DNA of 64,000 nucleotides, from contig NC_088911.1 of NCBI RefSeq assembly GCF_963576675.1, positions 136,961,929 to 137,025,928 of the forward strand, read 5' to 3'. Of this stretch, positions 1 to 12,100 are shown in pieces (the stretch's first letter is position 1; the number at the start of each line of letters is the position of its first letter). Below the pieces are notes generated by a model, which worked only from the letters and a program-made list of their open reading frames with translations, ran no database searches and was not told the origin of the DNA. The DNA is from Euphorbia lathyris. Taxonomy: Eukaryota > Streptophyta > Magnoliopsida > Malpighiales > Euphorbiaceae. Position numbers and translations under genes: made by a program.

Positions 1-150
1 CTATAACTTTCCAATTACAGCTTTACAATTACAACTTAATTTGAGACAAGACGTGTCCATGCCTTAACTGAAATTGGTCTTTGATTTCCAATTACAGCTT
101 AATTTGAGACAACACGTGTCCACACCTTAATTGAAACTGGTCTCTGATTT
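1..150. repeat. Tandem duplication, about 62-bp unit
   Basis: Two adjacent, diverged copies of a unit containing the words 'aatttgagacaa' and 'acgtgtcca', at roughly 26-88 and 88-149. No coding potential is visible. The left boundary may lie outside the window. Confidence 0.6.
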
Positions 151-1800
151 ACAAATGTTTTAATGGAATAATTATATGAAAGAAAATCAAATAAAAAAAT
201 ATATTTGTTTGATAGGTCTCGACGACGATACCCACTCCTGGAACTTTTTTCTAGGAGTGTCGTTTCGGTCCACCCGACTTCCCTGAACGCACACCTAACG
301 AAATCACGAGCTAACACATGAAGCCTTCCCTACACCTATGAGTAGTCTTAAAACTCTATAACCACAAAGTAGTGGGATGATGTGGCATGTAAGTTGAGGG
401 AAGTTAGTAGTGGTCAGTGGAGGTTGATAGAAGTTAGGAAGAAGTTAGTAGTGGTTAGTGGAAGTTAGAGAAGTTAATTATGTGTCAATTTTTAGTAAAA
501 ATCTGAGAGAAAAATAAGGAGAAGTGGGCTGATTAATTACTCAAAATTGCACTACAAAATACTATAAATAGACTCCCCATTCTTCATAGTTACTCACTCA
601 TTCAACACACAAATCCCCTCTCAAAGCTCAATGCTTAGTTCTTAATCCTAGGTTCTTAGTTCTTGTTTGTTATTCATTTTTCCTAGTTTTAATTCATTCT
701 TTTAGCTTGTTTTAGCTTTAATTCAAGTTTTAATAGCCTCTTTTCAAGTTCTTTCAATTCAATTTAGCATTCTTAAGTGTCAAATTTTCAATTCATTAGC
801 TAGAATCACTTTCCAAATTAATTTTTCCAGATTCGTCCATTTATTTTCCAAGCCCAATTTTGTCTATTTAGAGTCCGTTTTTGCTTTCGATTCCTTCTAT
901 GTATTTATTTCTGACTTCCTGAAATTAAATTTAGCCTTTTGATTCACCCAATTCCATTTCCAGAAATTCTATTTACAAGTCAATCTTTGCACCCCAAATC
1001 GTTTTAGAAATTCTGTTCCCAACCTTTATCATGATTCGTCCGGTGATTTTCTAAGTCTGTTTTCGTCTATTTAAATTTCGTTTCAGCCTTCGATCCCTTC
1101 TAAACATATGTTCGTGACTTCCCGAAATTCAATTTAGCATTTTGATTCGCTTAATTCCATATTCATAAGCATGCATACGTTTCCCCCCGAAGTTGAAGGT
1201 CAAATCTGGCCTATATTTGCTTACTACGAGTCTGAAGTTTTCAAAATCAACTCCGCTCTTGCCAACCGACCCCCCCAAGGATTTCAAGCCAACGCCAAAT
1301 TCAACGTACAGCCGAGATAGTTATTGTGGCTCCGAGTTTGTCGTTGAATTTTTAATTTTATTTGTTATTACATTTCAATTATGTATTGATTTGTTTTCCA
1401 ATTCAATTAACTAATATATATGTTTAGTATAGAATTAATACAATTGTAATCAATTTCATTTGTTTCATTCTATTACTTCGAACATATGTATTCAAACCTT
1501 CATTCATATCAATAAAATACCAAATTTTCACCAAATCTCGTGTTAATATCGCACTTTTGAGTTCTTTATTTTCTCCGTCTTTAATTTACTTGCATTAGCT
1601 TAAATAAAATAAGTTATCTAGCAAAGTTTCTATAACGGCGCTATAGATTTAAGAGAGACTTTTTCAATCCTTGCGTCTCTCGTCAATCGCCTCGTTTAGA
1701 TTTTAAGTTTTGGCGCGCAATTCCATAAACTTAACCGTCCATTTTTAATTGAAAAATAATTTCTCTGGCATGCTGCACTCTACCACACGTGACAAAGTTT
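150..1800 (+). other. Non-coding, transcript-like or LTR-like block with TATA box and internal duplication
   Basis: No convincing protein. A canonical TATA box (CTATAAATAG) lies near 563-572 and is followed by pyrimidine-rich, leader-like DNA. A segment at about 831-1025 is repeated in diverged form at about 1033-1170; both copies share 'gattcgtcc', 'gtctattta' and 'ttttgattc'. This layout resembles the R/U5 part of an LTR or a non-autonomous retroelement leader, but I could not find matching LTR ends, a primer-binding site or a target duplication. Confidence 0.35.
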
Positions 1801-1837
1801 AAAATTAGCATATTTGTAACTTAAAAATTGATTCTTC

Positions 1838-1922
1838 ATTACTCAGACTATAACACATATATATACGGAAAAAAATTGAACAAGTTTGATTTAACATTTT
1901 TTTATGTATGCACGTGTAAAAT
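1838..1922 (+). repeat. Dispersed AT-rich repeat, copy A
   Basis: Recognisable by 'actcag-ctataac', a TATATATACG core and a 'GCACGTGTAAAAT'-like end. Diverged copies in the same orientation lie at about 15108-15200 and 38225-38323. This copy is interrupted at 1922/1923 by a hAT element. The family is not identified; an old MITE is likely. Confidence 0.5.
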
Positions 1923-3195
1923 CAGTGGCGAATCCAGGATTTGAGAGAGGGGGGGGGGGGTCAAAACTCTATGTAAAATTTTTTTAGACAAAATACATTA
2001 ATTGAAAAAAATATACTTTAATACATAATTGCTATTCGATACAAAATGTCTTAAAATAAAAATAAAAACGTCTAATGCTAAGTAGATTGACCAACGAACT
2101 GAATTTCGGTATCTCATTTAAGAATCGAGCCTCGAAATCGTGCTCAAGCTCAACTCATTTATAAATAGAGCCGCATATGGTCGAGCTTCTATCAGCCGAG
2201 CTCGCCTCATTTACATCCTATTCTTCTCAACATATGAGCTATTCTAAACTATAATTGCAAGAAACTAAGGACATGTTTGGTTCGAGTGAACTGTTTACAA
2301 GTTAAAATAACAGCTAATTCATCAATAGTCAACATAAACAAAATGAAAAACCTATGAAATGAAAAACTGTTTACAAGTTAAAATAACAACTAATTCATCA
2401 ATAATCAACATAAACAAAATGAAAAACCTATGAAATGAAGCCCAGAAAATTACCCAAAAAAACCTAATGGGAAACCCAGAGCAACACAGAAACTATTTGG
2501 ACTAAAATTAGGTTGAATCTCATTCCAACACAAAAACTATTTTGCAGGAATTTCATCTGTGGCCCATAAAAATTCCCCAAAAAAACCATAATTCAGAAAG
2601 TATCAATTCATTCATATGAGCTATTCTAAACTAGAATTGCAAGAAACTAATCAATTCAACCCACAAAAATCTCTCCCATAATTCCATAGAACAACCGCAA
2701 ATTGACAACAATTAGGTTTGCAATTGAATTCAATTGCTCTCATAGAGCATGATAAAATTACAGGATAATAGAAATTGGAAGGAAAATCAAGCTTTCAATC
2801 CCGAAAAAACAACAAATCATCAAAATTAACATCGATTACAGAAAGAAAACAGTGAAAAAATAGGAAATATTACCTAATAGTTGAATCGAGGTAGAAATCG
2901 AGAAGAGCAGATAGAGAACTCGGTCGGTCGGAGAAGGAAGACGGCCGGACGGAGAGAAAGGAGGAGTTCAATCAAAGCTTGGAGGAGGAGAGGATGGAGC
3001 GTCGGCTGCTGGCTGTCGGTCGATCGCACCTGCTGCTGCTGTTGCCTAATACGGCTTGTGTTTTAAACTAAAAATCACAAAACAAAACGACGTCGTTTTG
3101 AGGGGAACCAAAACGACATCGTTTTGGAGTAAATTTTTTTTTTTTTTGGATGAAGGGGGCAAATGCCCCATTTGACCCCCCTAAATCCGTCCCTG
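1923..3195. mobile_element. Non-autonomous hAT element, 1273 bp, perfect 8-bp TSD
   Basis: The ends are CAGTGGCGAATCCAGGATTT on the left and, reading inward from the right, CAGGGACGGATTTAGG, typical hAT termini. TGTAAAAT occurs directly before (1915-1922) and after (3196-3203), a perfect 8-bp target duplication as hAT elements make. Inside are a 76-bp tandem duplication (2289-2364 and 2365-2440), a second direct repeat (about 2230-2270 and 2615-2650), and two AAAACGAC-type palindromic motifs near 3086-3125. No transposase is visible, so the element is non-autonomous. A 61-codon Arg-rich ORF near its right end looks accidental. Confidence 0.93.
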
Positions 3196-3203
3196 TGTAA
3201 AAT

Positions 3204-3581
3204 CACTCTAACCAACCAATTATGTATTAATCACTAAATCTAAAATTATTAAGACTAATGATTTTAATCTCAACCATAAAATTTTAATAAGTTGAAATGT
3301 AACAATCACCAAGTCACCAAGGAGATCTCAATATATGAGTGTTTATTATTATTTAATTAGTGATGTAAAAAAGTACCACTTTTTTCCATTCAAAACAATT
3401 ATTTTTCTATTTCCAAAAAGAAAGACAATTATTTTCCTAACAAATGTTAGTATAAATAAAATTAAATAAAATTTTATATTTTTTTATATAGTTTGTCCGA
3501 TTTCTCCAATTTGAGGTTATTAGATGCTTTTAAAGATGGATTCTTTCCCTTCAAATTTAAACTATAGTTTAAACGATTTAG
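3204..3581. other. AT-rich intergenic DNA
   Basis: Right flank of the hAT element, continuing the old repeat it landed in. I see no gene or defined element. Confidence 0.5.
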
Positions 3582-4038
3582 GTATTATTTTGGTAAGCCA
3601 TTTAATGATTTAAATTAAAATATTAAGTATTTATTTAATTTAAGTACGTTTGATAACAGTTATTTCTCCACCACTTAAAGTAATAAATTAAGTTAAAAAT
3701 CACTTATTTTGGTAAGTCAAAATATTTAACTTAACATTTAAAGTTAAATATTATCGACTGATATTTTTATAATAATTATATCACTCAATATTTTCAGCAC
3801 TTAAAATTCAGTATTTATTTTTCCAGCACTTAATTTTCAGTTTTATCAAACATCACCTCAGTCTTTATTTGATAACCCACTTAATCACTTAAATTAAAAT
3901 GTTAAGTATTTATTTAATTTAAATATGCTTGATAACATTTGTTTTTCACCACTTAAATTAGTTAATTAAGTTAAAAATAATAAGTCAAAATATTTAACTT
4001 AACATTTTAAGTTAAACATTAACAACTAATATTTTTTA

Positions 4039-5924
4039 GGGTAATTAATTTATTAGTCCCTATATTTTAACAAAACACACTGTTTAGTCCTTGTATTTTC
4101 AAAAACATATGGTAAAGTCTCTAACGTTTTTCTCGGTGAACTGTTTAGTCCCTAACGTTTTTCTCGGTAAACTGTTTAGTCCCTGCCGTTAGACTCTCAT
4201 GAAGATTCTGTTAGTCAATTTGGATTTGAATTCTTCTTTTCCTTTATTTTCCTTTCCTTTAAACTCTAATGCATCTGAAATCTGTTGAAACACCTTTCCA
4301 CATGATTTTAATTTGACAAAATTATTTAAAGTATAGTTAATTTCCCATGATAAAATATTCTAACACATTAAATTTAAATGCTTTGATTTATTATTACTAA
4401 TGTGTTTGTTCAATGTTGAGTTAATTGATTTATAAGAATCAAGACACTAAAAGTTTAAAGCCCAAAAGCCCACAAGAGAAAGTCAAGCCCAAGTCAACAG
4501 TTGAAAGTCACACGGTCCAAGCAAAACAAAACGCCGTCCAGCAGAGAGAAGGATCGAGAAGCCTTCTCAATAGCTTCAAGACGAAGCTGTTGAGTCAAGC
4601 GACAAGGAAGTCAGGTCAGCAGCTGGCCTGGACAACTTGGAGACAAAGTATTTCCACTTAAGGAAATGTTCAGACGAAGCAGAAAGCTGTCTGGAAGACT
4701 TTTCCTAAAATGTGGAGACACTCTGACCAGCATGAGCAAAAGCAACTGAACCCTGACGAAGACAGAAGATGCAACGTTCTAATTGGCCGAAGACGTTGAG
4801 CACTGACTAGATGAAAGCGACATGAAGCCGTTTCCCTCCAACGGTTATTTCGAAATTCGAAATGACCGGTGCCTCAAATGTCACTATAAATAGGTCTCTC
4901 AAATGCTCAGATCTTCATCAAGTCGAAACGCTGATCAAATACCAACTCGAAGTTCTGTCTTGAAAAGCAAAGCAAATTCTTACACCAATTCATACATTTG
5001 TGTAAAAGTCTAGAGTGATTCATTCATCTAAAATGTTCTTAGCTTTTGTTAGAATAAACATTTTATCATTTCTAGAAGAATAGAAAGGAGAAGCTGAGTT
5101 GCTCGGTTATAGCACTCAACAGTAGTTATAGTATTGAGTAGAAGAATAGAGGAAGGTACTCTTATATACTCAGTAGCTATTTGTAAACGGTTTGTGCTCT
5201 ACCTTTAAAGAGCTCAGTAGAGGATTCAAAAAGCTCGGAATGATTCCAGGGACTGGATGTAGGCAAGGAGGCCGAACCAGGATAAGTCTGCCGAGTCTCT
5301 AACCAGGATATATTTCTAACCCTTTACTCTTTTATATATATTGCTTGCCAAGTACTGCCTAGTAAAACGCTAAAGAACATACGCTGAGTTGAGTGAGCTG
5401 AGAGTTGAGTTCAAGAATAGACTTAAGTGATATCTCCTGACTCACGGTACAAACAGTTTTAGTCAGTAGTTGACTAAGCCTGCCTCTAACCTTACTCAGT
5501 ATTGCTGTGCTAAAAGACTTAATAAAAGTCTCAGTTTAAAATACAAGTCAGCCTTACGTGATTTTTTTTAAATAGTTCCTAACCCCCTTGGAACTAGTCT
5601 TGTCACGTTACACGGGACTAATAAAATCAACTTTGAATGTTATTCTTCTTGATTTTCTTTTTAATCGTTCAAATTCATAAGTATTGGGTCTGTTTTTTTT
5701 CTTGTTCTCCATACAAATAACTTATTCTTCTGAAGTTTAAAGGTAAATAGTAAAGGGTAATTTAGTCATTTCTGAAGTCATAAATGGTAAAAAAATGCAA
5801 CAAACCGACAGAAAGACTAAACAGTTCACAGGAAAAAGGTTAGGGACCTTACCATATGTTTTTGAAAATACAAGGACTAAACAGTGTGTTTTATCGAAGT
5901 ATAGAGACTAATAAATTAACTATC
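4039..5924. mobile_element. Mutator-like element with about 85-bp terminal inverted repeats
   Basis: The left end (4039-4125) is repeated inverted at the right end (about 5845-5924). Both arms contain AACACACTGTTTAGTCCTTG and CAAAAACATATGGTAA. The flanks are ATATTTTTTA on the left and ATATTTTTTT on the right, consistent with a 9-bp MULE duplication within a T-rich target. The left arm also has an internal tandem duplication of 'gtttagtccctaacgttt'. No transposase is seen. The middle is occupied by an LTR-like block. Confidence 0.75.
4412..5625 (+). mobile_element. Probable solo LTR (Ty1/copia-like) inside the MULE
   Basis: This differs in composition from the MULE arms. It starts TGTTGAGTT, has a promoter-like CTATAAATAGG at 4883-4893, and ends with a 'gtcacgttacacgggac' block of the kind seen at the ends of plant copia LTRs. 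No internal coding region, primer-binding site or second LTR is seen, so it is best read as a solo LTR. The exact 3' end and TSD are unclear (TTCAA left, ATCAA right is an imperfect candidate). Confidence 0.5.
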
Positions 5925-6177
5925 ATATTTTTTTTTATAAAAGTTATATCATTCAATATTTTCAGCACTTATAATATTCGGTGCTTAAAATTAAAATTCA
6001 GTATTTATTTCTTTAATTTTTAGTTTTATCAACAAACTTATGGTTATACTAATTTGGATATCATGGCATTAATAACTCTATAATTAAGCAGCCGTAAATG
6101 GATTTTACGCCTAACAAATAGAAACCTCTCTTCTCAATATCCAATTAGGGTTTTAGCCAGCACAGTAGCAATTGCCA

Positions 6178-9100
6178 ATGGGAGACCGAAAGTTCTCTTT
6201 CGGCGACCGTGTACCAATTAGATCCATTGTCAATTGTCCCAAGGAGGAAGAAGCCAGCCTCATCGGCCGGCGTGTGCAAGTTGGCGGTTGGGTGAAGACC
6301 GGCAGAGAGCAGGGAAAAGGAACTTTTGCTTTCTTGGAGCTTAACGATGGCTCATCTGCAGCCAACCTACAAGTTATCATCGATAAGGAAGTGGCGGACT
6401 TGACTCCGCTGGTGCATACCGGCGCCTGTGTCTCCGTTGAAGGCGTCCTTAAGGAGCCACCGGAAGGAACCAAGCAGAAGGTTGAGCTCCGAGCAGAAAA
6501 GCTGCTCCATGTTGGACCTGTAGACCCGGCTAAGTACCCAATTCCTAAAACCAAGCTCACGCTTGAGTTTTTGAGGGACCATATCCATCTTCGTCCCAAA
6601 ACTAACACGGTAAACCGCCTCAATTTATTATCTGGCTTGTGTATATCAATTTTCGTTTATTTTGATCGCCAAGTTTCTTGTTCTGTTTTTGGCTTTAGAA
6701 GCTAGTGCTTTCATTTCTGAAATTATTTTACATTAGGAAAATGTTAATTTATAGTTTTATAGTGACAATGGATTGGTAACTGCGATATTGGAAAATGAAA
6801 ATGTGCGGATGGTTTATTTGTGTGAACCTAATCAATCAATCTTAATGTCTCTCAAATCAATGCTGTGTTGTGAAGTTTGAGTTCTTCACATTTATTTCAA
6901 TGGAGTCATTTGGGCCAAATTATTTCGGTCAATTTGTGTATAAAAACTTACCCAAATGTTAGGCAGACATTTGGCCATATGTCAACTATGTGTCAATGTC
7001 AGACAAGATGTAAACTTTCAAGTCTTTTTTTGGCTTAGGACGTAACACACCGCAAACAAGTGGCTGTAAAGTTGCTGCTAGGTCAGTCATAAAAAGTCAG
7101 ACATGTCCGTAGTTGGTGCTTTGTTGGCATGTAGTTGACAAAACGTTTACAGAGACAATGACCTTTTTTATACGATTCCAGTGAGTTGTAAATTCTAATT
7201 ACGGTCATTTATACTGAATATAAGCTGTTTTGACACCCATAACGTCAATATTCCAGTGAGTTGTTGTACTCAAATGGGCGGGAATAACTTTATCGAAATC
7301 AAATATAAAGTTCATGGATAACATTTGTGAAACATACCATACATTTCAATAACCATCGGTGCATTTTACCTGTGTGGTGGTACTTTTTTATTATTGTAGA
7401 TTGCAATGGAGAGGTCCTCTATGTTACAGTAGCAATACTTGCTTTAAATTTCTAATTTAACTGTTTGTCGAGTTGTTGATAATTTGCATCCTTTCAGATT
7501 TCTGCAGTTGCTCGAATTCGCAATGCACTTTCTTTTGCCACGCACTCATTCTTTCAAGAATATGGGTTTCTCTATATCCAAACTCCGATTATTACAACAA
7601 GTGATTGTGAAGGTGCTGGTGAAATGTTCCAAGTTACAACATTGATTAATGAAGCTGAAAGGATAGAAAAAGAGTTAGTTGATAATCCTCCTCCATCACC
7701 AGCTGATATTGAAGCTGCTGAACTTGTTGTGAAGGAAAAAGGGGGAGCTGTGGCTCAACTGAAATCTGCTAAAGCAAGTAAGGCGGATATAAATGCTGCA
7801 GTAGCTGAATTGAAGCAAGCAAAAGAGAATCTTTCAAAGCTGGTAGAAAGATCTAAACTTAAACCTGGCCTTCCCAAAAAAGATGGAAAGATTGATTATT
7901 CCCAAGATTTCTTTTCCCGTCAAGCATTTTTAACTGTTTCTGGCCAACTACAAGCTGAAATCTACGCATGTGCTGTTAGCAATGTCTATACATTTGGACC
8001 GACTTTTCGAGCTGAAAAATCACACACTTCCAGGCATTTGGCAGAATTCTGGATGGTGGAACCTGAAATGGCATTTGCTGATCTTGAGGTAAACTGTAAT
8101 ACAAATTTAATTGTTTTGTTCTCCAATATTGACAACATAACATGAAAAAACGCTGCTCAATTTTGACAACCAAGCTGCGATTAGGAACATCTCTATTTCA
8201 AGTGGTAGGCCAAAGAAGGGTAAAACTGTCAAGCAACCATTTGAACCAACAACTTAAGCTGATAGTTAAGGCCCAAGAATAGCTTTTTATTATTATCTCT
8301 GACAAAAACACTAGTGTTTGAGAATTAGAAGAAGATCCAACTTTGTAGATGAGTACCTTGAAGGTGAACGAAGATGAGATGGAGAAACTTGAAGATGAAT
8401 TTGATGTTGGAGATGATGATAGTGATGGTGGTGACCATAGTTGTTAAAGGCGCAAGGTGCACTGAGGCTCTAAGGGGTCCTGGAGCCTAGGCTCTAGGCG
8501 CAAGGCGAGGCGCGCGCCTTACAAACACGAGGCGCATAAAATAAAATAAAAATATATACTCTTTTACTAGTTAAGAGTAAACCAAAGAAACACACTTATG
8601 ACCACAAAAACAAAATAAAACCACATAAAAACATAATACTAAATCATAAATGTCAAAAGAAACCTAAGTAAAACTGCCAGGCACACCAGGCTCCAAGGCA
8701 CGAGTCAGGCGCACAAGGCGAGAGCCTTTTGAACAACGCCTCAGTTTCAAGGTTTAAGGCGCAAGACCTTGAGCCTTGCTCGAGGCTCGCCTTTAACAAC
8801 TATGGTGGTGACTAATGAATGATGAATATGGACTATAGAGATTTTAGTCTTGATGAAAAGTAGTTATAGACTATTAGTTAATTACAGGAATATTCACATG
8901 GGATTTGGTTGAACTTTAGTCTTTAGATTTAAGTTAATAGTTAATTTTCGAATTTATTTCAATATAATTAAGATTATGGACAATTGGATATGATTTAGAT
9001 TTTACTATTCGTGGCGTTTTAGAGATGTCAATTGTTGTTATTTGTGATTTTACATATTATATTTCGTTAGTGCGCCTTGTATTGCTCAGGCACACTCCTT

Positions 9101-12100
9101 GCGCTTAGGCTCCAATTCCCCCTTGCACCTTAGCGTGCCTTGCGCCTTTAATAACTATTGTTAACAGGTTGCGTGTTTATTGTAGAATGACATGGACTGT
9201 GCAGAGGCTTATGTGCAATACATGTGTAAATGGCTGCTTGATAAGTGCCGTGATGATATGGAACTTATGGCTAAGCTTTATGATAAAGGCTGCATTGATC
9301 GACTAACAACGGTTGCTTCCACATCTTTCGAGCGTATTACATACACTAAAGCAGTTGATCTTCTACTGGAAGCTGTAAAAGGTGGCAAGACATTTGAGAA
9401 TAGTGTTGAGTGGGGGATAGATCTAGCATCTGAGCATGAAAGGTCTCTTTCTCTTCTACTCCATCCTTTTTGTTGTCAAAATGGGTTGACAGGTTATAAA
9501 CGTGTGTCGCGTCTACCTGCTCTGTTGACCTGTTGAGGGTCAACCCTGCCACGACTCATTAATAAACAGGGATAAGTTAACACGACCCTGTTTATTTTGC
9601 AGGTTAACATGTCAGTCTATTTACAATCTAAACCGTGAAGTCTTTACCTGAATTCGTTTGATTTGCGAGACACTCGAATTATCTTGTCGTGTCATGACCC
9701 ATTTGTACTGCCATACTTTGTGTATACTGATGTAATAGTTTTTCTGTTTGGTCAGATACTTGACAGAAGTCTTATTTAAGAAGCCTGTCATTGTGTACAA
9801 CTACCCAAAAGGGATCAAAGCATTTTACATGAGGCTCAACGATGATTTGAAGACAGTTGCTGCTATGGATGTGCTTGTGCCTAAGGTATTTGTCTTCCTT
9901 GTGCCTTTCCATTTTTGTCTTTTATATCAGATTTATTAATGTTTGACTTGTTAGTTTTTTAACTGTTTTTGACCTACGGGAACTGAAAGGGAGATGAAAT
10001 GGACACCGGGTAATTATATTTTGTTAAAATATATAGGAAATTGAGATGTAGAGAAATGTGTAAATAATAAATATAGGGTTATATTGTAAATGTTAAAATT
10101 ATATGGATGAATTTATAAAAGGTCCATTTTGCTTCTAAAGTTATTGATGAAGTTCAATTTTACCCATATCCCAAGAAATAGCTCAGGAGTTTCTTAACTA
10201 AGGCCCCGTTTGTTTGCCGGAAGATGTTGTGCAGGAAAATATTTTCGTGATTTTGCAGTGTTTGTTTGCATAATGAAATTAGTCAATGGAAAATTTTAGG
10301 TTAGTCAACATAGAAGTATACGAAGAAAGTGAGAAAAATGTTTTACCCAAGCCTTTTGTAACCCTATTCCATTTCTTCTAAAATATTTATTTTCTAACAA
10401 AAAGAAATTTCCCATTTTCTTAGAAAAGGGTAAAGTTGCGCTAAAGTTTCTACCGTGGGATAAAATTGGACTATTTTGTATAATGAACTCAAATTTAACT
10501 TCTAATAACACTAGGTGAAATGTTGATTCTTAACTCTAATTGTCATGGAACCGGTTGAACTAAAAGCCCGAGCTGATAGTTAAAGGTCCACTTCATATTA
10601 ATAGCTGACACACCCCCACACGCGAATGGCCACTGGATCTAGCTCTGATACCATGTCATGGAACCAATTGAACTAAAAGCTCGAGCTGATAGTTCAAGGT
10701 CCACTTCATATTAATATCTGACACTAATATCTTACTCCCTCCATTCTTTTTTATATGTCGTTTAAGGTTTTTCATCAAGACCAATGCAATATTAATGAGA
10801 CTATTAAAATGACTAATGTACCCTTAATATTTTTCTCCTGGATCTCTACTTTCTATGCAAAATTTCTCTCTCTTATTAATTTTTATGACTTAATTAAGAT
10901 AATTTGCATTAATAATTATATCTCTCTCTTACAATAAATAGGGGCAAATTAGAGAAAGTATTGTAAAAAGTGCATTGGTAATACAAAACGACATATAAAA
11001 ATGAACAAATTCAAAAGTCCAAAACGTCATATAATAAAAAACGGAGGGAGTATAAAATAAGAATAAGTACATGCAAGTTACATAGTAGGAAAAAGAAGAG
11101 AGATTTTATTCATTTTGAAAGCTTGAAGGAGATGATAATGATATAATGCAAGGGGATTAGATTAGCAATGTGATTAAGAGATTTGATTGCATCTTAAGAA
11201 ACATGTTAAGAGATTTGGTTGTATCTTAAGAAACATGTTTCCAAAGTAAAAAAAAAAAAGGTTTCTAATTTTTTTTATGTTACTCAAACGTGACCAAAAA
11301 TGTAAAATTTCAGTTTCCTAGAGTCTTCAAAACGTGACAACTCTTCAAAATCAAGGTTTGTGTGCAATATAGTTTTTGATTTGCATTTATTTAAGTTGGT
11401 AACAATTTATCTCTCAGGTGGGAGAGTTGATTGGTGGAAGCCAAAGAGAGGAGCGGCTGGATGTTATTGAACAAAGGTACGGGATTTAGCATATACACGT
11501 ACAGAGTAATATATATTCATTTATCGAACATTATGAACCCCTTAAACTTCATTTTGAGATATAAGAACTTGACATTATGCTAACATCAAAGTCGAAACCA
11601 ATGAAAATTCATTCAAAAAATTATCGAAATAATGATTTGGACAAGTTTGACTATGTCATTGACTTTTTTTTATCTACATCACCATAATTATGATCATTCG
11701 GGTATCATTTCATCGATCTTTTAATGGATTTTCATTGATTTGGACTTCAACGCTAGTATAATGTTAAGTTCAAGAGCTTTTATGTCACAGAATGGAGTTT
11801 AGGGGTCATAAAATTAGTAGTGCTATAGTTTGGAACTATGGATGATTTACCTATACATGCAACATATTCATAGCAACGGCTTAATACATCATGACCCTCT
11901 ACCTTCAGAACTCAAAGGGTGTCATTAGCCTCTTGACTTGCTTAAAGTGACGTGATTAACCCTTTAATTCATGTGACAAACCAAATATGGATTTAGACAA
12001 ATTAAAATGTATATCACGTTAAGCAAGTCTATAATAAATTCACGTGGTCAATAGGCTACTTTAATCAAGTTCAGGGGTTTAACGAGACATTTATAAGTTC

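Larger units (their letters stand above)
3582..6045. mobile_element. Two head-to-tail MITE copies, second split by a MULE
   Basis: Copy 1 (about 3582-3860) and copy 2 (from about 3866) share blocks in the same order: 'cacttaaattaaaat', 'taagtatttatttaattt', 'aatatttaacttaacatt', 'caatattttcagcactt' and 'cagttttatcaa'. Copy 2 runs to about 4038, stops, and resumes at about 5925 with the block expected next. This shows that 4039-5924 is an insertion. The ends (GGTATTATTTTGGTAAG and, inward from the right, GGTGATGTTTGATAAAAC) resemble plant hAT-type MITEs; the family assignment is tentative. Confidence 0.6.

Noticed and set aside
2881..3066. 61-codon Arg-rich open frame
   Set aside because: Lies inside a hAT element, with low-complexity composition and no domain.
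6153..6623. 156-codon - strand open frame
   Set aside because: Antisense shadow of synthetase exon 1, which has clear homology on the + strand.
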